Positions 24,472 through 33,107 of a DNA stretch of 46,234 bases are shown here, one piece after another. Each line of letters begins with the position of its first letter. Positions within the stretch are counted from its first letter, which is position 1. The notes beneath the pieces were generated by a model. The model had not been told where the DNA came from. It made no database searches and saw nothing but the letters and a program-made list of their open reading frames with translations. The stretch is from an uncultured Shewanella sp. GTDB lineage: Bacteria > Pseudomonadota > Gammaproteobacteria > Enterobacterales > Shewanellaceae. A program made the position numbers and the translations under genes. The stretch is from positions 1 to 46,234 of the forward strand of contig NZ_CANMIO010000025.1 in assembly GCF_947497935.1 (NCBI RefSeq), given 5' to 3'.

Positions 24472-24855
24472 ACTGTCCTCTTCGGGATTTAGTTCCGCGG
24501 TCATGCTTGCAAACACGCCGCAGCTTTAATTGTTGTATTGGTACTTATTGTTCAATTCACACTGTGGCTGTGCTCGCTCTTTTAGTGAGCTTTACTTGAG
24601 CTAGCAGTGGCCTGTGAAATCTATCACTTTTTAAGTTAACAACTAAGTTAAAACTTGTTAGGAATTGTCACATGGTTTGCGAGTCTACAAGGTGAAAATT
24701 AGCCGAAGCTGAAAGTGGACGCAGGGATTGAGGTTTATTTAGATGATTTAGCAACGAATTTTATTTTGATTTGTAGGGGGAAGCGGATTTATTAATAGGC
24801 TTTTTAATGAAGGCAACGGAGAGGACGGGGTACATATGAGGGTACATATAAAAGC
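24472..24855. other. Spacer upstream of the aminopeptidase gene
   Basis: This 384-bp spacer must hold the aminopeptidase promoter. Besides the CRP-like site at 24610-24631, I see only AT-rich sequence, including a small imperfect palindrome near 24636-24662 (AAGTTAAAACTT core). I see no ORF with a ribosome binding site, no RNA gene and no mobile element. Confidence 0.5.
24610..24631. promoter_or_regulatory. Candidate CRP site upstream of the aminopeptidase gene
   Basis: TGTGAAATCTATCACT (24613-24628) matches TGTGA-N6-TCACA at nine of ten positions and lies about 140 bp before the start codon. CRP control of a secreted peptidase would be sensible in Shewanella, but this is only a motif match. 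Confidence 0.45.
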
Positions 24856-24889
24856 AAAACGGGCTTTCCATTGCTGGAAAGCCCGTTTT
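24856..24889 (-). terminator. Terminator of the dusB-fis operon
   Basis: AAAACGGGCTTTCC and GGAAAGCCCGTTTT form a 14-bp perfect stem with a 6-nt loop, 26 bp after the fis stop. The closing A/T pairs supply the T-run on the minus strand. Confidence 0.9.
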
Positions 24890-24914
24890 AATACAACACG
24901 TTAAGACGTTAGTC

Positions 24915-25220
24915 TTAGTTCATGCCGTACTTCTTTAATTTCTTGCGTAGTGTACCACGGTTGATACCTAGCATGTTGGCAGCGCGAGTCTGGTTGCCAC
25001 GAGTGTGTTGCATGATGATATCTAGCAGAGGTGCTTCAACTTCGCTTAACACCATTTCATATACTTCTTCAGCTTCTTGCCCGTCCATCTGAGCGAAAAA
25101 GTTAGTGACAGCACGCTTTACCGCATCACGTAGTAATTGTGGCTTGATAGCGCCACTTGCGGTTTCGATTTTGCCAACAGTAAGTGGGTGAACTTCAGTG
25201 TGAGTAGTCTGATCAAACAT
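24915..25220 (-). CDS. fis: DNA-binding protein Fis
   Basis: Fis (101 residues) is a nucleoid protein that bends DNA and activates rRNA and tRNA promoters in fast growth. The C-terminal helix-turn-helix, NQTRAANMLGINRGTLRKKL, is nearly the same as in E. coli, and the N-terminal beta-hairpin region is present. It is 17 bp behind dusB, the classic dusB-fis operon. The window also ends in what look like rRNA promoters, which are typical Fis targets. Confidence 0.97.
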   Translation of the reverse strand: MFDQTTHTEVHPLTVGKIETASGAIKPQLLRDAVKRAVTNFFAQMDGQEAEEVYEMVLSEVEAPLLDIIMQHTRGNQTRAANMLGINRGTLRKKLKKYGMN

Positions 25221-25237
25221 TCGTATTCTGCTCTTTA

Positions 25238-26206
25238 TTAATATGCAACAAATTCATCAAAATAGCGTTCCACCATGGAACATTGTTCTTCAACGGTCTC
25301 GAGTCGATTAAACTCGGCTCTAAAGGGCCGTTGATTTTCTTGGTCTAAGTACCAGCCAACATGCTTTCTTGCGAAGCGGATGCCCTTATAATCACCATAC
25401 AAGTTGTACAGTAGTTTCAGGTGTTCAAGCATAACTTGACGCTTTTCATCCATCTCTACGGGCGCTAGCTTATTACCTGTATCCAGGTAATGTTGGATTT
25501 CCCTAAATATCCAAGGTCGTCCTTGAGCTCCTCGTCCAATCATCAGGGCATCCACACCAGTATAATCCAGCACAAAACGTGCTTTCTCTGGGGTTAAAAT
25601 GTCTCCATTCGCGACAACGGGTATCGAGATCTGTTTTTTAATCGCTTTAATTGTGTCGTACTCGGCATTGCCTTTGTACATGCACTGCCTAGTTCGACCG
25701 TGAACGGCCAATGAGGCAATACCGCAATCTTCTGCGATCTGGGCGATATGAACACCATTCCTGTGCTCTGGAGCCCATCCCGTTCGAATTTTTAGCGTCA
25801 CAGGCACATCAACTGCTGCTACCACGGCACGTAGAATTGCTTCTACTTGAACTGGGTCTTGCAACAAAGCCGATCCTGCGAGCTTCTTATTCACTTTTTT
25901 CGCTGGACAGCCCATATTGATGTCAATGATTTGTGCACCTTGTTGTACGTTGACAACAGCGGCATTGGCCATTAACTCAGGGTCTGCTCCGGCAATCTGA
26001 ACCGAACGTATTCCGTCTTCACCTGCGTGTGTCATACGCAAGCGGCTTTTATCGGTATCCCAAACTTCAGGATTGGATGAAAGCATCTCTGACACGGCTA
26101 AGGCTGCGCCATAACGTAAGCAGAGATTTCTAAAGGGTTGGTCAGTGACACCTGCCATTGGTGCCACGATCAACTGATTTTTCAGGCGATAGGGTCCAAT
26201 CTGCAT
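25238..26206 (-). CDS. dusB: tRNA-dihydrouridine synthase B
   Basis: DusB (EC 1.3.1.-, 322 residues) is an FMN enzyme that reduces uridine 17 of tRNA to dihydrouridine. The APMAGVTDQPFRNLC start, the catalytic cysteine in NMGCPAKKVNKKLAGSALL, the FMN-binding VHGRTRQCMY segment and ANGDI are all present. In this operon it precedes fis, and in E. coli its translation affects fis expression. The ATG at 26206 has AAGGTG nine bases upstream. Confidence 0.97.
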   Translation of the reverse strand: MQIGPYRLKNQLIVAPMAGVTDQPFRNLCLRYGAALAVSEMLSSNPEVWDTDKSRLRMTHAGEDGIRSVQIAGADPELMANAAVVNVQQGAQIIDINMGCPAKKVNKKLAGSALLQDPVQVEAILRAVVAAVDVPVTLKIRTGWAPEHRNGVHIAQIAEDCGIASLAVHGRTRQCMYKGNAEYDTIKAIKKQISIPVVANGDILTPEKARFVLDYTGVDALMIGRGAQGRPWIFREIQHYLDTGNKLAPVEMDEKRQVMLEHLKLLYNLYGDYKGIRFARKHVGWYLDQENQRPFRAEFNRLETVEEQCSMVERYFDEFVAY

Positions 26207-26328
26207 TTATCAAAACACCTTGCTCGTCAAAGGGGCGCTATAGTACGCCTTTTTCAAGCCTGTGAAAAGGTCAATAAATGACCTGAGGGCAACTTTTTTG
26301 CTTGACTTTTGCCTAGCGAGAAGTCAGT

Positions 26329-26349
26329 CGCGGCGCTGAAAGCGCCGCG
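26329..26349 (-). terminator. GC-rich hairpin after prmA
   Basis: CGCGGCGCT and AGCGCCGCG form a 9-bp stem with a 3-nt loop, eight bases past the prmA stop. No T-run follows on the minus strand, so it may protect the 3' end or terminate only weakly. Confidence 0.45.
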
Positions 26350-26357
26350 GGTTACTG

Positions 26358-27239
26358 CTATTTGCGTATACCTGTCAAGCGGCTCCAATCGTCTTTGTGA
26401 GCGGGCTCGTCCATATCGAACCATTGACTGTAAAAGGCAGAAATTTCTTCGGCTTGCTCTTGCAGCAGACCAGAAAGTGCTAATAGTCCACCTGGTTTTA
26501 CTTTTTCTGCAATTAGCGGGGCAAGTTCGCGCAATGGACCAGCAAGAATGTTTGCCACTAGAATGTCTGCTAGTAGATCTGCTGGCTGATCTTCGGGAAG
26601 ATATAGCGCTAGCTTATCTTCAACACCGTTACGCTCAGCATTGGCTTTTGAGGCTTCAATCGCTTGGTAGTCGATATCGATACCCGTTACGCGTTCTGCG
26701 CCAAGCTTAAGTGCTGCTACGGCTAGAATGCCTGAGCCACAGCCAAAGTCGATCACATCTTTATTGCTGTAATCTAGGCCATCTAACCACTCTAAACAAA
26801 GCGCAGTAGTTGGGTGGGTACCAGTACCGAAGGCCAGACCTGGATCTAAGATAACGTTCACTGCGGTAGGATCTGGGATTTCACGCCAGCTTGGGCAGAT
26901 CCATAGGCGATCACCGAATTGAATTGGGTGGAAGTTATCCATCCATTCACGCTCCCAGTCTTTATCTTCAACTTGTTCAATCTTGTGGCTGAAGTTATCG
27001 CCAAGACATGGCATCAGCTTTAAGCGCTCGACTACAGGCATAAGATCGAAGTTGGCTTCAAACAGTGCGACGATCACTGTGTGGCTCCACAATGGGGTTT
27101 CGCCCAACGTTGGTTCGTAAATTGGGTTGTCTTTACCATCTTCGAAGGTAATAGAGAGTGACCCTTCTTCCATTAGTTGATCGCTAATCGCGTCAGCATT
27201 AGGACCGTCGGTGTCAATTCTAAGTTGGATCCAAGGCAT
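26358..27239 (-). CDS. prmA: Ribosomal protein L11 methyltransferase
   Basis: PrmA (EC 2.1.1.-, 293 residues) trimethylates ribosomal protein L11. The N-terminal L11-recognition domain (about 1-85) begins MPWIQLRIDTDGPNAD, and the Rossmann domain holds the SAM-binding VIDFGCGSGILAVAALKLGA and the LVANILAGPL motif. DPGLAFGTGTHPTT is also diagnostic. It is divergent from the frd locus. Confidence 0.97.
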   Translation of the reverse strand: MPWIQLRIDTDGPNADAISDQLMEEGSLSITFEDGKDNPIYEPTLGETPLWSHTVIVALFEANFDLMPVVERLKLMPCLGDNFSHKIEQVEDKDWEREWMDNFHPIQFGDRLWICPSWREIPDPTAVNVILDPGLAFGTGTHPTTALCLEWLDGLDYSNKDVIDFGCGSGILAVAALKLGAERVTGIDIDYQAIEASKANAERNGVEDKLALYLPEDQPADLLADILVANILAGPLRELAPLIAEKVKPGGLLALSGLLQEQAEEISAFYSQWFDMDEPAHKDDWSRLTGIRK

Positions 27240-27435
27240 GAGAATTCTCGTTATCTAGATATATGGGGCTATTGTAAACCATGGCAGGTTTGAGTGTGAA
27301 CGTTAGATCTGAAATCAACGAATTAATATTCAGTAGGTAGATGAATATTGTCGCTTTTACCTTAGTTAGTTGTCCTTTGTTTCTACGATTGTTCTGTTTG
27401 AATTGTCTTGGCAAGATGTTGAATTATATTGGTTA

Positions 27436-27450
27436 AGTGGTATTACCACT
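27436..27450. promoter_or_regulatory. GntR/FadR-type palindrome upstream of the frd locus
   Basis: AGTGGTA-T-TACCACT is a perfect 7-1-7 inverted repeat that contains TGGT-N3-ACCA, the core bound by FadR-subfamily GntR regulators such as FadR, PdhR and LldR. It lies about 160 bp before the frdC1 start. The regulator cannot be named from the site alone. Confidence 0.5.
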
Positions 27451-27469
27451 GTTCTTCTGCATACCCACT

Positions 27470-27491
27470 ATTTGTGATCTTGCTCCAATAG
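27470..27491. promoter_or_regulatory. CRP-like site upstream of frdC1
   Basis: TGTGATCTTGCTCCAA (27473-27488) has a perfect left half (TGTGA) and a right half with three matches to TCACA. In Shewanella, CRP rather than FNR drives many anaerobic respiratory genes, so a weak site here is plausible. It is a motif match only. Confidence 0.35.
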
Positions 27492-27607
27492 CTGAGTGAA
27501 AAAGAGTGAGCTCCTTCACGAAAAAAATCCCCGTATCATTTTGCTGACAAAGTTCTTGTTAGAGTGTAAATCCCACTATTAGGCATAAGATAAACAAGAC
27601 AAGAATA

Positions 27608-28312
27608 ATGTTAGCATCCTACGTAAACGGTACTGGACACCCTGCATCGGCAAAAGCAGATAAAATACAAAGCATTACAGGAGTGATGATGGGCTGCTTC
27701 TTATTGGCTCACCTCCACTTCGAATCGAGTATTTTACTTGGCAAAGATGCGTTTTATACGGTCGTGCAATTTTTAGAGGGCGGTATGTTTAGCTCTACTG
27801 GGCATGGCTTCCCGATTGTGACTAAGGTCTTTTCGGTGTTTATGTTAGCGGTTGTGATGCTACATGCGGCAGTTGCTCTACGCCGTTTCCCTGCACAACT
27901 TGGACAATGGCGTGCCTTAAGGCGTCATATGACGGTTATCAACCACAAAGACAGTCATGCTTGGTTTTGGCAGTTGGTCACCGGCTTTGTACTGTTTTTC
28001 TTAGTGCCAGTTCACTTGTTTACCATGATCGCCAACCCTGAAATTGGTCCTAATCTATCGGCTGAGCGTGTTTACCATCAAAACGCTTGGTTGTTGTACG
28101 CCCTATTACTACCTGCCGTGGTAATCCACGCCATGATAGGCCTATATCGTGTCGCCGTTAAATGGGGATTCACCGAAAAACGTACTGGTTTGCGTAAACT
28201 TGCCAAGGTATTGATCATCTATCTGATCGTTATCGGCCTACTGAGTCTTGGCTCTTATATTTTGATTGGTAGTGAGCTAAGTCTGCCTGTTGAGGCGTAT
28301 CGACCAACTTAA
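27608..28312 (+). CDS. frdC: Fumarate reductase cytochrome b subunit, copy 1 (lacks E-pathway Glu)
   Basis: This 234-residue diheme cytochrome b resembles Wolinella FrdC. It has five expected transmembrane helices and the heme ligands His35 (FLLAH), His86 (VMLHAAVALRRFP), His136 (PVHLFTM) and His174 (VVIHAMIGLYRVAVKWG). Glu57 matches Wolinella Glu66, needed for menaquinol oxidation. The residue matching Wolinella Glu180, the centre of the proton E-pathway, is Val172. The subunit anchors FrdAB in the membrane and exchanges electrons with quinone. A paralogue follows 161 bp later. No strong ribosome binding site precedes the ATG. Confidence 0.9.
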   Translation: MLASYVNGTGHPASAKADKIQSITGVMMGCFLLAHLHFESSILLGKDAFYTVVQFLEGGMFSSTGHGFPIVTKVFSVFMLAVVMLHAAVALRRFPAQLGQWRALRRHMTVINHKDSHAWFWQLVTGFVLFFLVPVHLFTMIANPEIGPNLSAERVYHQNAWLLYALLLPAVVIHAMIGLYRVAVKWGFTEKRTGLRKLAKVLIIYLIVIGLLSLGSYILIGSELSLPVEAYRPT

Positions 28313-28379
28313 GCCTTGGTCTGAGTATAAGCATTGCAAGCGAAAGTACTTAATTAATATTCACTAAACTAATCGCAGA

Positions 28380-28401
28380 TTTGTTGATCTATCTCACAGT
28401 T
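28380..28401. promoter_or_regulatory. CRP-like site between the two cytochrome b genes
   Basis: GTTGATCTATCTCACA (28383-28398) has a perfect right half (TCACA) and a left half with three matches to TGTGA. It lies about 80 bp before frdC2 and hints at a separate promoter for frdC2-frdA-frdB. Confidence 0.35.
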
Positions 28402-28473
28402 AAATACCTGTTACTGGGCGACATTGTAACCAAATAGTTACAAGTTGGATGTTGACCAAAGATAGGATAGCGA

Positions 28474-29148
28474 ATGACTAAAATAACAGATCGCGGTAAT
28501 TGGAGTGGATGGTTAGATTTGAGCCAGAGTATCTCTGGCGCAGTATTGGCCATATTTTTATGGACACACCTGATATTGGTCTCCTCTATCCTGTTGGGAG
28601 AAGAGGCCATGACTTGGGTTGCCAAGACGATGGAGCTGAGTTTCTTGAGCGCCGATGGTCATGGCTACCCTTGGGTCGTGTCGATAATAGCCCTGTTAAT
28701 TGCCGCAATAGTATTAGTACATGTATTGGTGGCTATCCATAAATTGCCACTTAGCTTGCGTCAACAGAAGGCGTTAAAGCAGCAACTTACTTTGGTTAAT
28801 CACGGTGATACAAGATTATGGGTATGGCAGGCGGCTACTGGGGTGGTGATTCTGCTATTGCTGCCAGTGCATTTATGGTTGATAGGGGCAGCGCCTGAAA
28901 CGATTGGCCCTCACGGTAGCGCTGAGCGAATTTGGCAGCAGGGAGTGTGGTTGCTGTATCTGCCATTGCTACTGTGTGTCGAGCTTCATGCCGCGATTGG
29001 TGTATACCGCCTCGCAGTGAAGTGGGGCGCGGCTAGAGATTTAAATACCCGCAATAGACTTAAAAAAATAAAGACGATCATCAGCGTGATTTTCATTGTT
29101 ATAGGCTTGGCGTCCTTATTGGCGTTCCTGCCCTATGCCAATGGCTAG
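28474..29148 (+). CDS. frdC: Fumarate reductase cytochrome b subunit, copy 2 (E-pathway Glu kept)
   Basis: This 224-residue paralogue of the previous protein has heme ligands His32, His83, His133 and His172 and quinone-site Glu54. The third and fourth ligands are 39 residues apart, exactly as in Wolinella FrdC, and Glu170 sits in VELHAAIGVYRLAVKWG where Wolinella has the E-pathway Glu180. AGGA lies six bases before the ATG. It is 58 bp ahead of frdA and is probably the standard anchor of the complex. The two copies share motifs but differ widely elsewhere, so the duplication is old. Confidence 0.9.
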   Translation: MTKITDRGNWSGWLDLSQSISGAVLAIFLWTHLILVSSILLGEEAMTWVAKTMELSFLSADGHGYPWVVSIIALLIAAIVLVHVLVAIHKLPLSLRQQKALKQQLTLVNHGDTRLWVWQAATGVVILLLLPVHLWLIGAAPETIGPHGSAERIWQQGVWLLYLPLLLCVELHAAIGVYRLAVKWGAARDLNTRNRLKKIKTIISVIFIVIGLASLLAFLPYANG

Positions 29149-29206
29149 ACTGCTGAATGAGAAAAAGAACATAAACTGACTCTGCACCCTACGTTAAGGA
29201 GCACGT

Positions 29207-31207
29207 GTGAAACTGATATATACCGATTCGTTAGTGATCGGCGCCGGACTTGCTGGATTACGAGTGGCTATCGCGTCTAAAGAGCGTGGGCTAGATACTG
29301 TTGTATTATCATTAATCCCTGCTAAACGCTCGCATTCAGCGGCTGCGCAGGGGGGCATGCAAGCAAGTTTAGGCAATACTGTTAAAGGTATGGGAGATGA
29401 CGAAGATGTCCATTTCCAAGATACGGTAAAAGGGTCTGACTGGGGCTGCGATCAAGACGTGGCTCGTATGTTTGCCCATTGTGCACCGAAAGCGGTGCGT
29501 GAACTGGCCAATTGGGGAGTGCCTTGGACGCGTGTAACCGCTGGTCCACGCCAGGTGGTGGTTAATGCCGAGAAGGTCACCATTGAAGAAGCCAAAGAAG
29601 CGCATGGCCTGATTAATGCCCGTGACTTTGGTGGTACTAAAAAGTGGCGTACTTGCTATACCGCCGATGGCACCGGACACTCGTTATTGTACGCGGTAGA
29701 CAATAAAGCGATTTCAATGGACATTCCCGTACATGAACGTATGGAAGCTTTGTCGCTTATTCATGATGGTAAACGTTGTCATGGTGTGGTGGCACGCTGT
29801 TTAATTACTGGCGAACTGCATGCCTATGTGGCGAAGTCGACGACTATCGCCACTGGTGGTTATGGCCGTATCTATGAAGTTTCTACCAACGCCATTATCT
29901 GTGAAGGTGTCGGCCAAGCGTTAGCACTTGAAACTGGTGTCGCCAAGCTAGGTAACATGGAAGCGGTGCAGTTCCATCCAACGGCTATCGTTCCTGTAGG
30001 TATTTTGACGACTGAAGGTTGTCGTGGCGACGGTGGTCTGCTGCGTGACAAAGATGGTCATCGCTTTATGCCAGATTATGAGCCAGAGAAGAAAGAGCTG
30101 GCGTCACGTGATGTGGTATCGCGCCGTATGACAGAACATATGCGCAAGGGTAAAGGGGTCGATAGTCCATATGGTCCACATCTGTGGCTGGATATCACCT
30201 TGCTTGGGCGTAAACACGTAGAAACAAACCTACGTGAAGTGAAAGAGATCTGTGAAAACTTCTTAGGGATCGATCCGGCTAAAGACTGGATCCCGGTAAG
30301 ACCTACTCAGCACTATTCTATGGGCGGCATTCGTACCGATAAGACCGGACAGAGTCCGCAGCTTAAAGGCCTATTTAGTGTGGGTGAAGCCGCCTGCTGG
30401 GATATGCATGGCTTTAACCGCTTAGGTGGTAACTCCTTAGCTGAAACTGTTGTTGGCGGCATGATTATTGGTAAGTATGTAGCCGATTTCTGTCAGCAAA
30501 ATACCTTAGAAATCGATACCGGTCTGGTCGAATCATTTGTCGGCAAGGTGCGCAGTGAAATAGATGCTCTAGTCGAAGGCGACGGTACTGAGAGTCCATT
30601 TGCCATCCGCAAAGAGATGGAGCGGATCATGATGGATTACGTCGGCATTTTCCGCAATGGTCCAGAGTTAGACAAAGCCGTGGCTGAGCTTCAAGAGCTA
30701 TTGAAACGTTCGCGTGCTATCGGGCTTAAGTGTAACAAGCGCCATGCGAATCCTGAGCTGGTCGAAGCACTGCGTGTTAAACGTATGCTTAAAGTGGCAC
30801 TAACCGTTGCTGCAGGCGCTGCTGCGCGTACAGAGAGCCGCGGTGCGCACGCTCGTGAAGACTTCCCGCAACGTAACGACAAAGATTGGCTAAACAGAAC
30901 CCTTTCTTGTTGGCCAGATGAGAATGCACTCACTCCAGAACTCAGCTACGAGCAGTTAGATGTGATGAAGATGGAGTTGCCGCCAGGTTATCGTGGCTAT
31001 GGCATTGATAATGCGATTGCTCACCCTGATACAGAAAAAAGACAACAAGAGATCGCAGAGATCTTGAGTCAATTAGGTCCGGATGCAGACAGACATCAGC
31101 AGCAACATGCTTTGATGCCGTTTGACGTACCTGAATCACTAAAACCAAAGAATGAACGCTTAAGTGACACGCTTGAACAGTCGAGCGCAGGAGAGATCGC
31201 TAAATGA
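29207..31207 (+). CDS. frdA: Fumarate reductase flavoprotein subunit
   Basis: FrdA (EC 1.3.5.4 class, 666 residues) carries covalent FAD and the dicarboxylate site. The Rossmann motif GAGLAG and covalent-FAD His43 in KRSHSAAAQGG are present, as are QFHPTAI, the catalytic-arginine segment ELASRDVVSRRM, QHYSMGGI and NRLGGNSLAE. It follows the Wolinella-type (epsilon) enzyme closely throughout, rather than E. coli FrdA. The start is GTG with AAGGAG five bases upstream. The gene overlaps frdB by ATGA. The enzyme reduces fumarate at the cytoplasmic face, apart from the soluble periplasmic fumarate reductase typical of Shewanella, and it could also run as succinate dehydrogenase. Confidence 0.96.
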   Translation: MKLIYTDSLVIGAGLAGLRVAIASKERGLDTVVLSLIPAKRSHSAAAQGGMQASLGNTVKGMGDDEDVHFQDTVKGSDWGCDQDVARMFAHCAPKAVRELANWGVPWTRVTAGPRQVVVNAEKVTIEEAKEAHGLINARDFGGTKKWRTCYTADGTGHSLLYAVDNKAISMDIPVHERMEALSLIHDGKRCHGVVARCLITGELHAYVAKSTTIATGGYGRIYEVSTNAIICEGVGQALALETGVAKLGNMEAVQFHPTAIVPVGILTTEGCRGDGGLLRDKDGHRFMPDYEPEKKELASRDVVSRRMTEHMRKGKGVDSPYGPHLWLDITLLGRKHVETNLREVKEICENFLGIDPAKDWIPVRPTQHYSMGGIRTDKTGQSPQLKGLFSVGEAACWDMHGFNRLGGNSLAETVVGGMIIGKYVADFCQQNTLEIDTGLVESFVGKVRSEIDALVEGDGTESPFAIRKEMERIMMDYVGIFRNGPELDKAVAELQELLKRSRAIGLKCNKRHANPELVEALRVKRMLKVALTVAAGAAARTESRGAHAREDFPQRNDKDWLNRTLSCWPDENALTPELSYEQLDVMKMELPPGYRGYGIDNAIAHPDTEKRQQEIAEILSQLGPDADRHQQQHALMPFDVPESLKPKNERLSDTLEQSSAGEIAK

Positions 31208-31947
31208 GTCAAGAAATGGCTAAGGGCCGTACCTTAACTTTCAATATTTTTAGATATGATCCGCAAGTGCCGGGTGATAAACCCAAGATGGTGAAATACC
31301 AGATGGAAGAAACACCTGGTATGACGGTATTTATTGCATTGAATCGCTTACGCGAGGAGCAAGATACCTCTTTGCAGTTTGACTTCGTATGCCGCGCAGG
31401 GATCTGTGGTAGTTGTGCGATGGTTATCAATGGCTTCCCAACTTTGGCTTGCCGTACACTCACTACCAAGTACTCGAATGGGGAAATTAACTTAATGCCT
31501 TTGCCTGGTTTTGAGTTGATAGGCGATCTATCGGTTAACACGGGCAAGTTTATGCGTGAACTTGCGGAACGTCTAAAGCTGTGGTTGCACCCAATCAGCG
31601 ATGATATCGATGTTCACCGTCTAGAATCACCTATGGATCCAGCCGAAGCGGCTAAGCTATACGAGCTAGAGCGCTGCGTCGAGTGTGGTGTTTGTGTATC
31701 GGCCTGTGCGACTAAGCAGATGCGAGACACATTCGTCGGCGCTGTGGGTATGATGAAGCTGGCACGTTTCGAACTCGATAGTCGTGATGGTCGTGAATTA
31801 GAAGACTTTTATCATGTGATAGGTAATCAGGATGGCGTATTTGGATGTATGACGCTGCTAGGTTGCCAAGACAACTGTCCTAAAGATTTGCCGCATATGC
31901 AGCAGATTGCGTATCTGCGCCGTAAGATGGCGGTAACACTGGTCTAA
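31204..31947 (+). CDS. frdB: Fumarate reductase iron-sulfur subunit
   Basis: FrdB (247 residues) passes electrons between the cytochrome b and the flavin. The [2Fe-2S] ligands are Cys63, Cys68, Cys71 and Cys83 (CRAGICGSC..C). The [4Fe-4S] cluster uses Cys158, Cys161, Cys164 and Cys225, and the [3Fe-4S] cluster uses Cys168, Cys215 and Cys221, by comparison with E. coli FrdB. Spacing is intact, so the electron chain looks complete. It ends the operon and is followed by a clear terminator. Confidence 0.96.
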   Translation: MSQEMAKGRTLTFNIFRYDPQVPGDKPKMVKYQMEETPGMTVFIALNRLREEQDTSLQFDFVCRAGICGSCAMVINGFPTLACRTLTTKYSNGEINLMPLPGFELIGDLSVNTGKFMRELAERLKLWLHPISDDIDVHRLESPMDPAEAAKLYELERCVECGVCVSACATKQMRDTFVGAVGMMKLARFELDSRDGRELEDFYHVIGNQDGVFGCMTLLGCQDNCPKDLPHMQQIAYLRRKMAVTLV

Positions 31948-31982
31948 ACTAGCGCGTTTTGATTTCGAGTTGCTATTGAAAG

Positions 31983-32006
31983 AGCCTGCTTACTGCAGGC
32001 TTTTTT
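31983..32006 (+). terminator. Terminator of the frd operon
   Basis: AGCCTGC and GCAGGCT form a stem with a 5-nt loop, followed by TTTTTT, 35 bp after the frdB stop. Confidence 0.9.
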
Positions 32007-32080
32007 GTGGGTGACGTTTAGCCGCTGATTATCTACAATTTGATATAAATATATGAGCCTTTGTAAATGGAAAATTGATA

Positions 32081-32995
32081 ATGCAGCTTAACGATCTAAA
32101 ATTGTTTATCAGGGTGGCGGACTGCGGCAGCCTAACAGCGGCGGCTGTCGAGTTGGATATCTCATCTGCGGTGGCGAGTGCGGGTCTTAAGCGGCTAGAA
32201 AAGGAGTTAGGTACGACCTTATTCATTCGTAGCACACGCAGCTTAAGATTAACCGATGCTGGTGAGCGCTATCTTATTCATTGCCGCAAAGCGTTGGCAG
32301 ATCTTGAATTAGGTCAAAGGGCGATAGAGAGCAGTCAGGCGAGTATTTCGGGCTTGCTGAGTTTAGCGGTGCCTTCAGATATTGGACGTAATGTTCTACT
32401 CCCTTGGTTAGATGATTTTTTACTCGAGTACCCTGAGCTGAAACTGCGTCTTCATATAGGCGATAATCTATCGGATTTTTATCATGACAAGATAGATGTG
32501 GCGCTGCGTTCGGGTAAGCCTAAAGACTCTTCGCTGGTGGCCTTTAAGATCTGTAACTCACGCAGGGTGCTGTGCGCTTCGCCAGACTATATTCGACAAT
32601 TTGGTGAGCCGAGTGCTTTAGATCAATTACCACAGCATAATTGCCTATTTTTCATGTTGGATGAACGTACTCATGATCAGTGGGTTTTTAATCGAAGTGG
32701 GCAGCAACATAAGGTGAGAGTGACAGCAAACCGTACTTGTAATGATGCCGATATTGCTCGGCGTTGGGCGGTTGCAGGCCAAGGACTTGTGTTTAAATCT
32801 TGGTTAGACTTGACCGACGATATCGAATCTGGACGCTTAGTGCCTTTACTCAATGATTACCAAGGCGAGGAGGCTGATCTGTATTTAGTCTGTCCAGGCA
32901 GAGAGCATGTGACGCCTGTAGTCTTGTTACTCAGAGATATGCTCAGGCAGCGTTGTAAAGCCCGCCTTGAGCGAGTGAAGCGTCGTATGGATTGA
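32081..32995 (+). CDS. LysR-family transcriptional regulator
   Basis: This 304-residue LysR regulator has an N-terminal winged helix-turn-helix (LKLFIRVADCGSLTAAAVELDISSAVASAGLKRLEKELG in segments from residue 6) and a two-lobed periplasmic-binding-like effector domain from about residue 90. I start it at the ATG at 32081; the TTG six bases upstream is too close to the GGA ribosome binding site. The target and effector are unknown. Such regulators often control a neighbour, but frdB is closed by a terminator and rho is convergent, so no link is evident. Confidence 0.9.
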   Translation: MQLNDLKLFIRVADCGSLTAAAVELDISSAVASAGLKRLEKELGTTLFIRSTRSLRLTDAGERYLIHCRKALADLELGQRAIESSQASISGLLSLAVPSDIGRNVLLPWLDDFLLEYPELKLRLHIGDNLSDFYHDKIDVALRSGKPKDSSLVAFKICNSRRVLCASPDYIRQFGEPSALDQLPQHNCLFFMLDERTHDQWVFNRSGQQHKVRVTANRTCNDADIARRWAVAGQGLVFKSWLDLTDDIESGRLVPLLNDYQGEEADLYLVCPGREHVTPVVLLLRDMLRQRCKARLERVKRRMD

Positions 32996-33046
32996 GTGCA
33001 AAATACTGCTTAGCCATAAGTCGCATTCTTATAAAATAAATACAAA

Positions 33047-33068
33047 AAAACCGCACGAATGCGGTTTT
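33047..33068 (-). terminator. Terminator of rho (also usable by the LysR gene)
   Basis: AAAACCGCA and TGCGGTTTT form a stem with a 4-nt loop. On the minus strand a T7 run follows; on the plus strand TTTTCTGTTT follows. Confidence 0.88.
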
Positions 33069-33107
33069 CTGTTTATAGCGACTCTAGGTCGATATATTAA
33101 AAGCTCA

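Larger units (their letters stand above)
27240..27607. other. Divergent spacer between prmA and frdC1
   Basis: This 368-bp spacer carries promoters in both directions. It contains a perfect GntR-type palindrome at 27436-27450 and a CRP-like half-conserved site at 27470-27491, both listed separately. I see no good -10/-35 pair close to frdC1, whose ribosome binding site is also weak, and no small gene. Confidence 0.5.
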
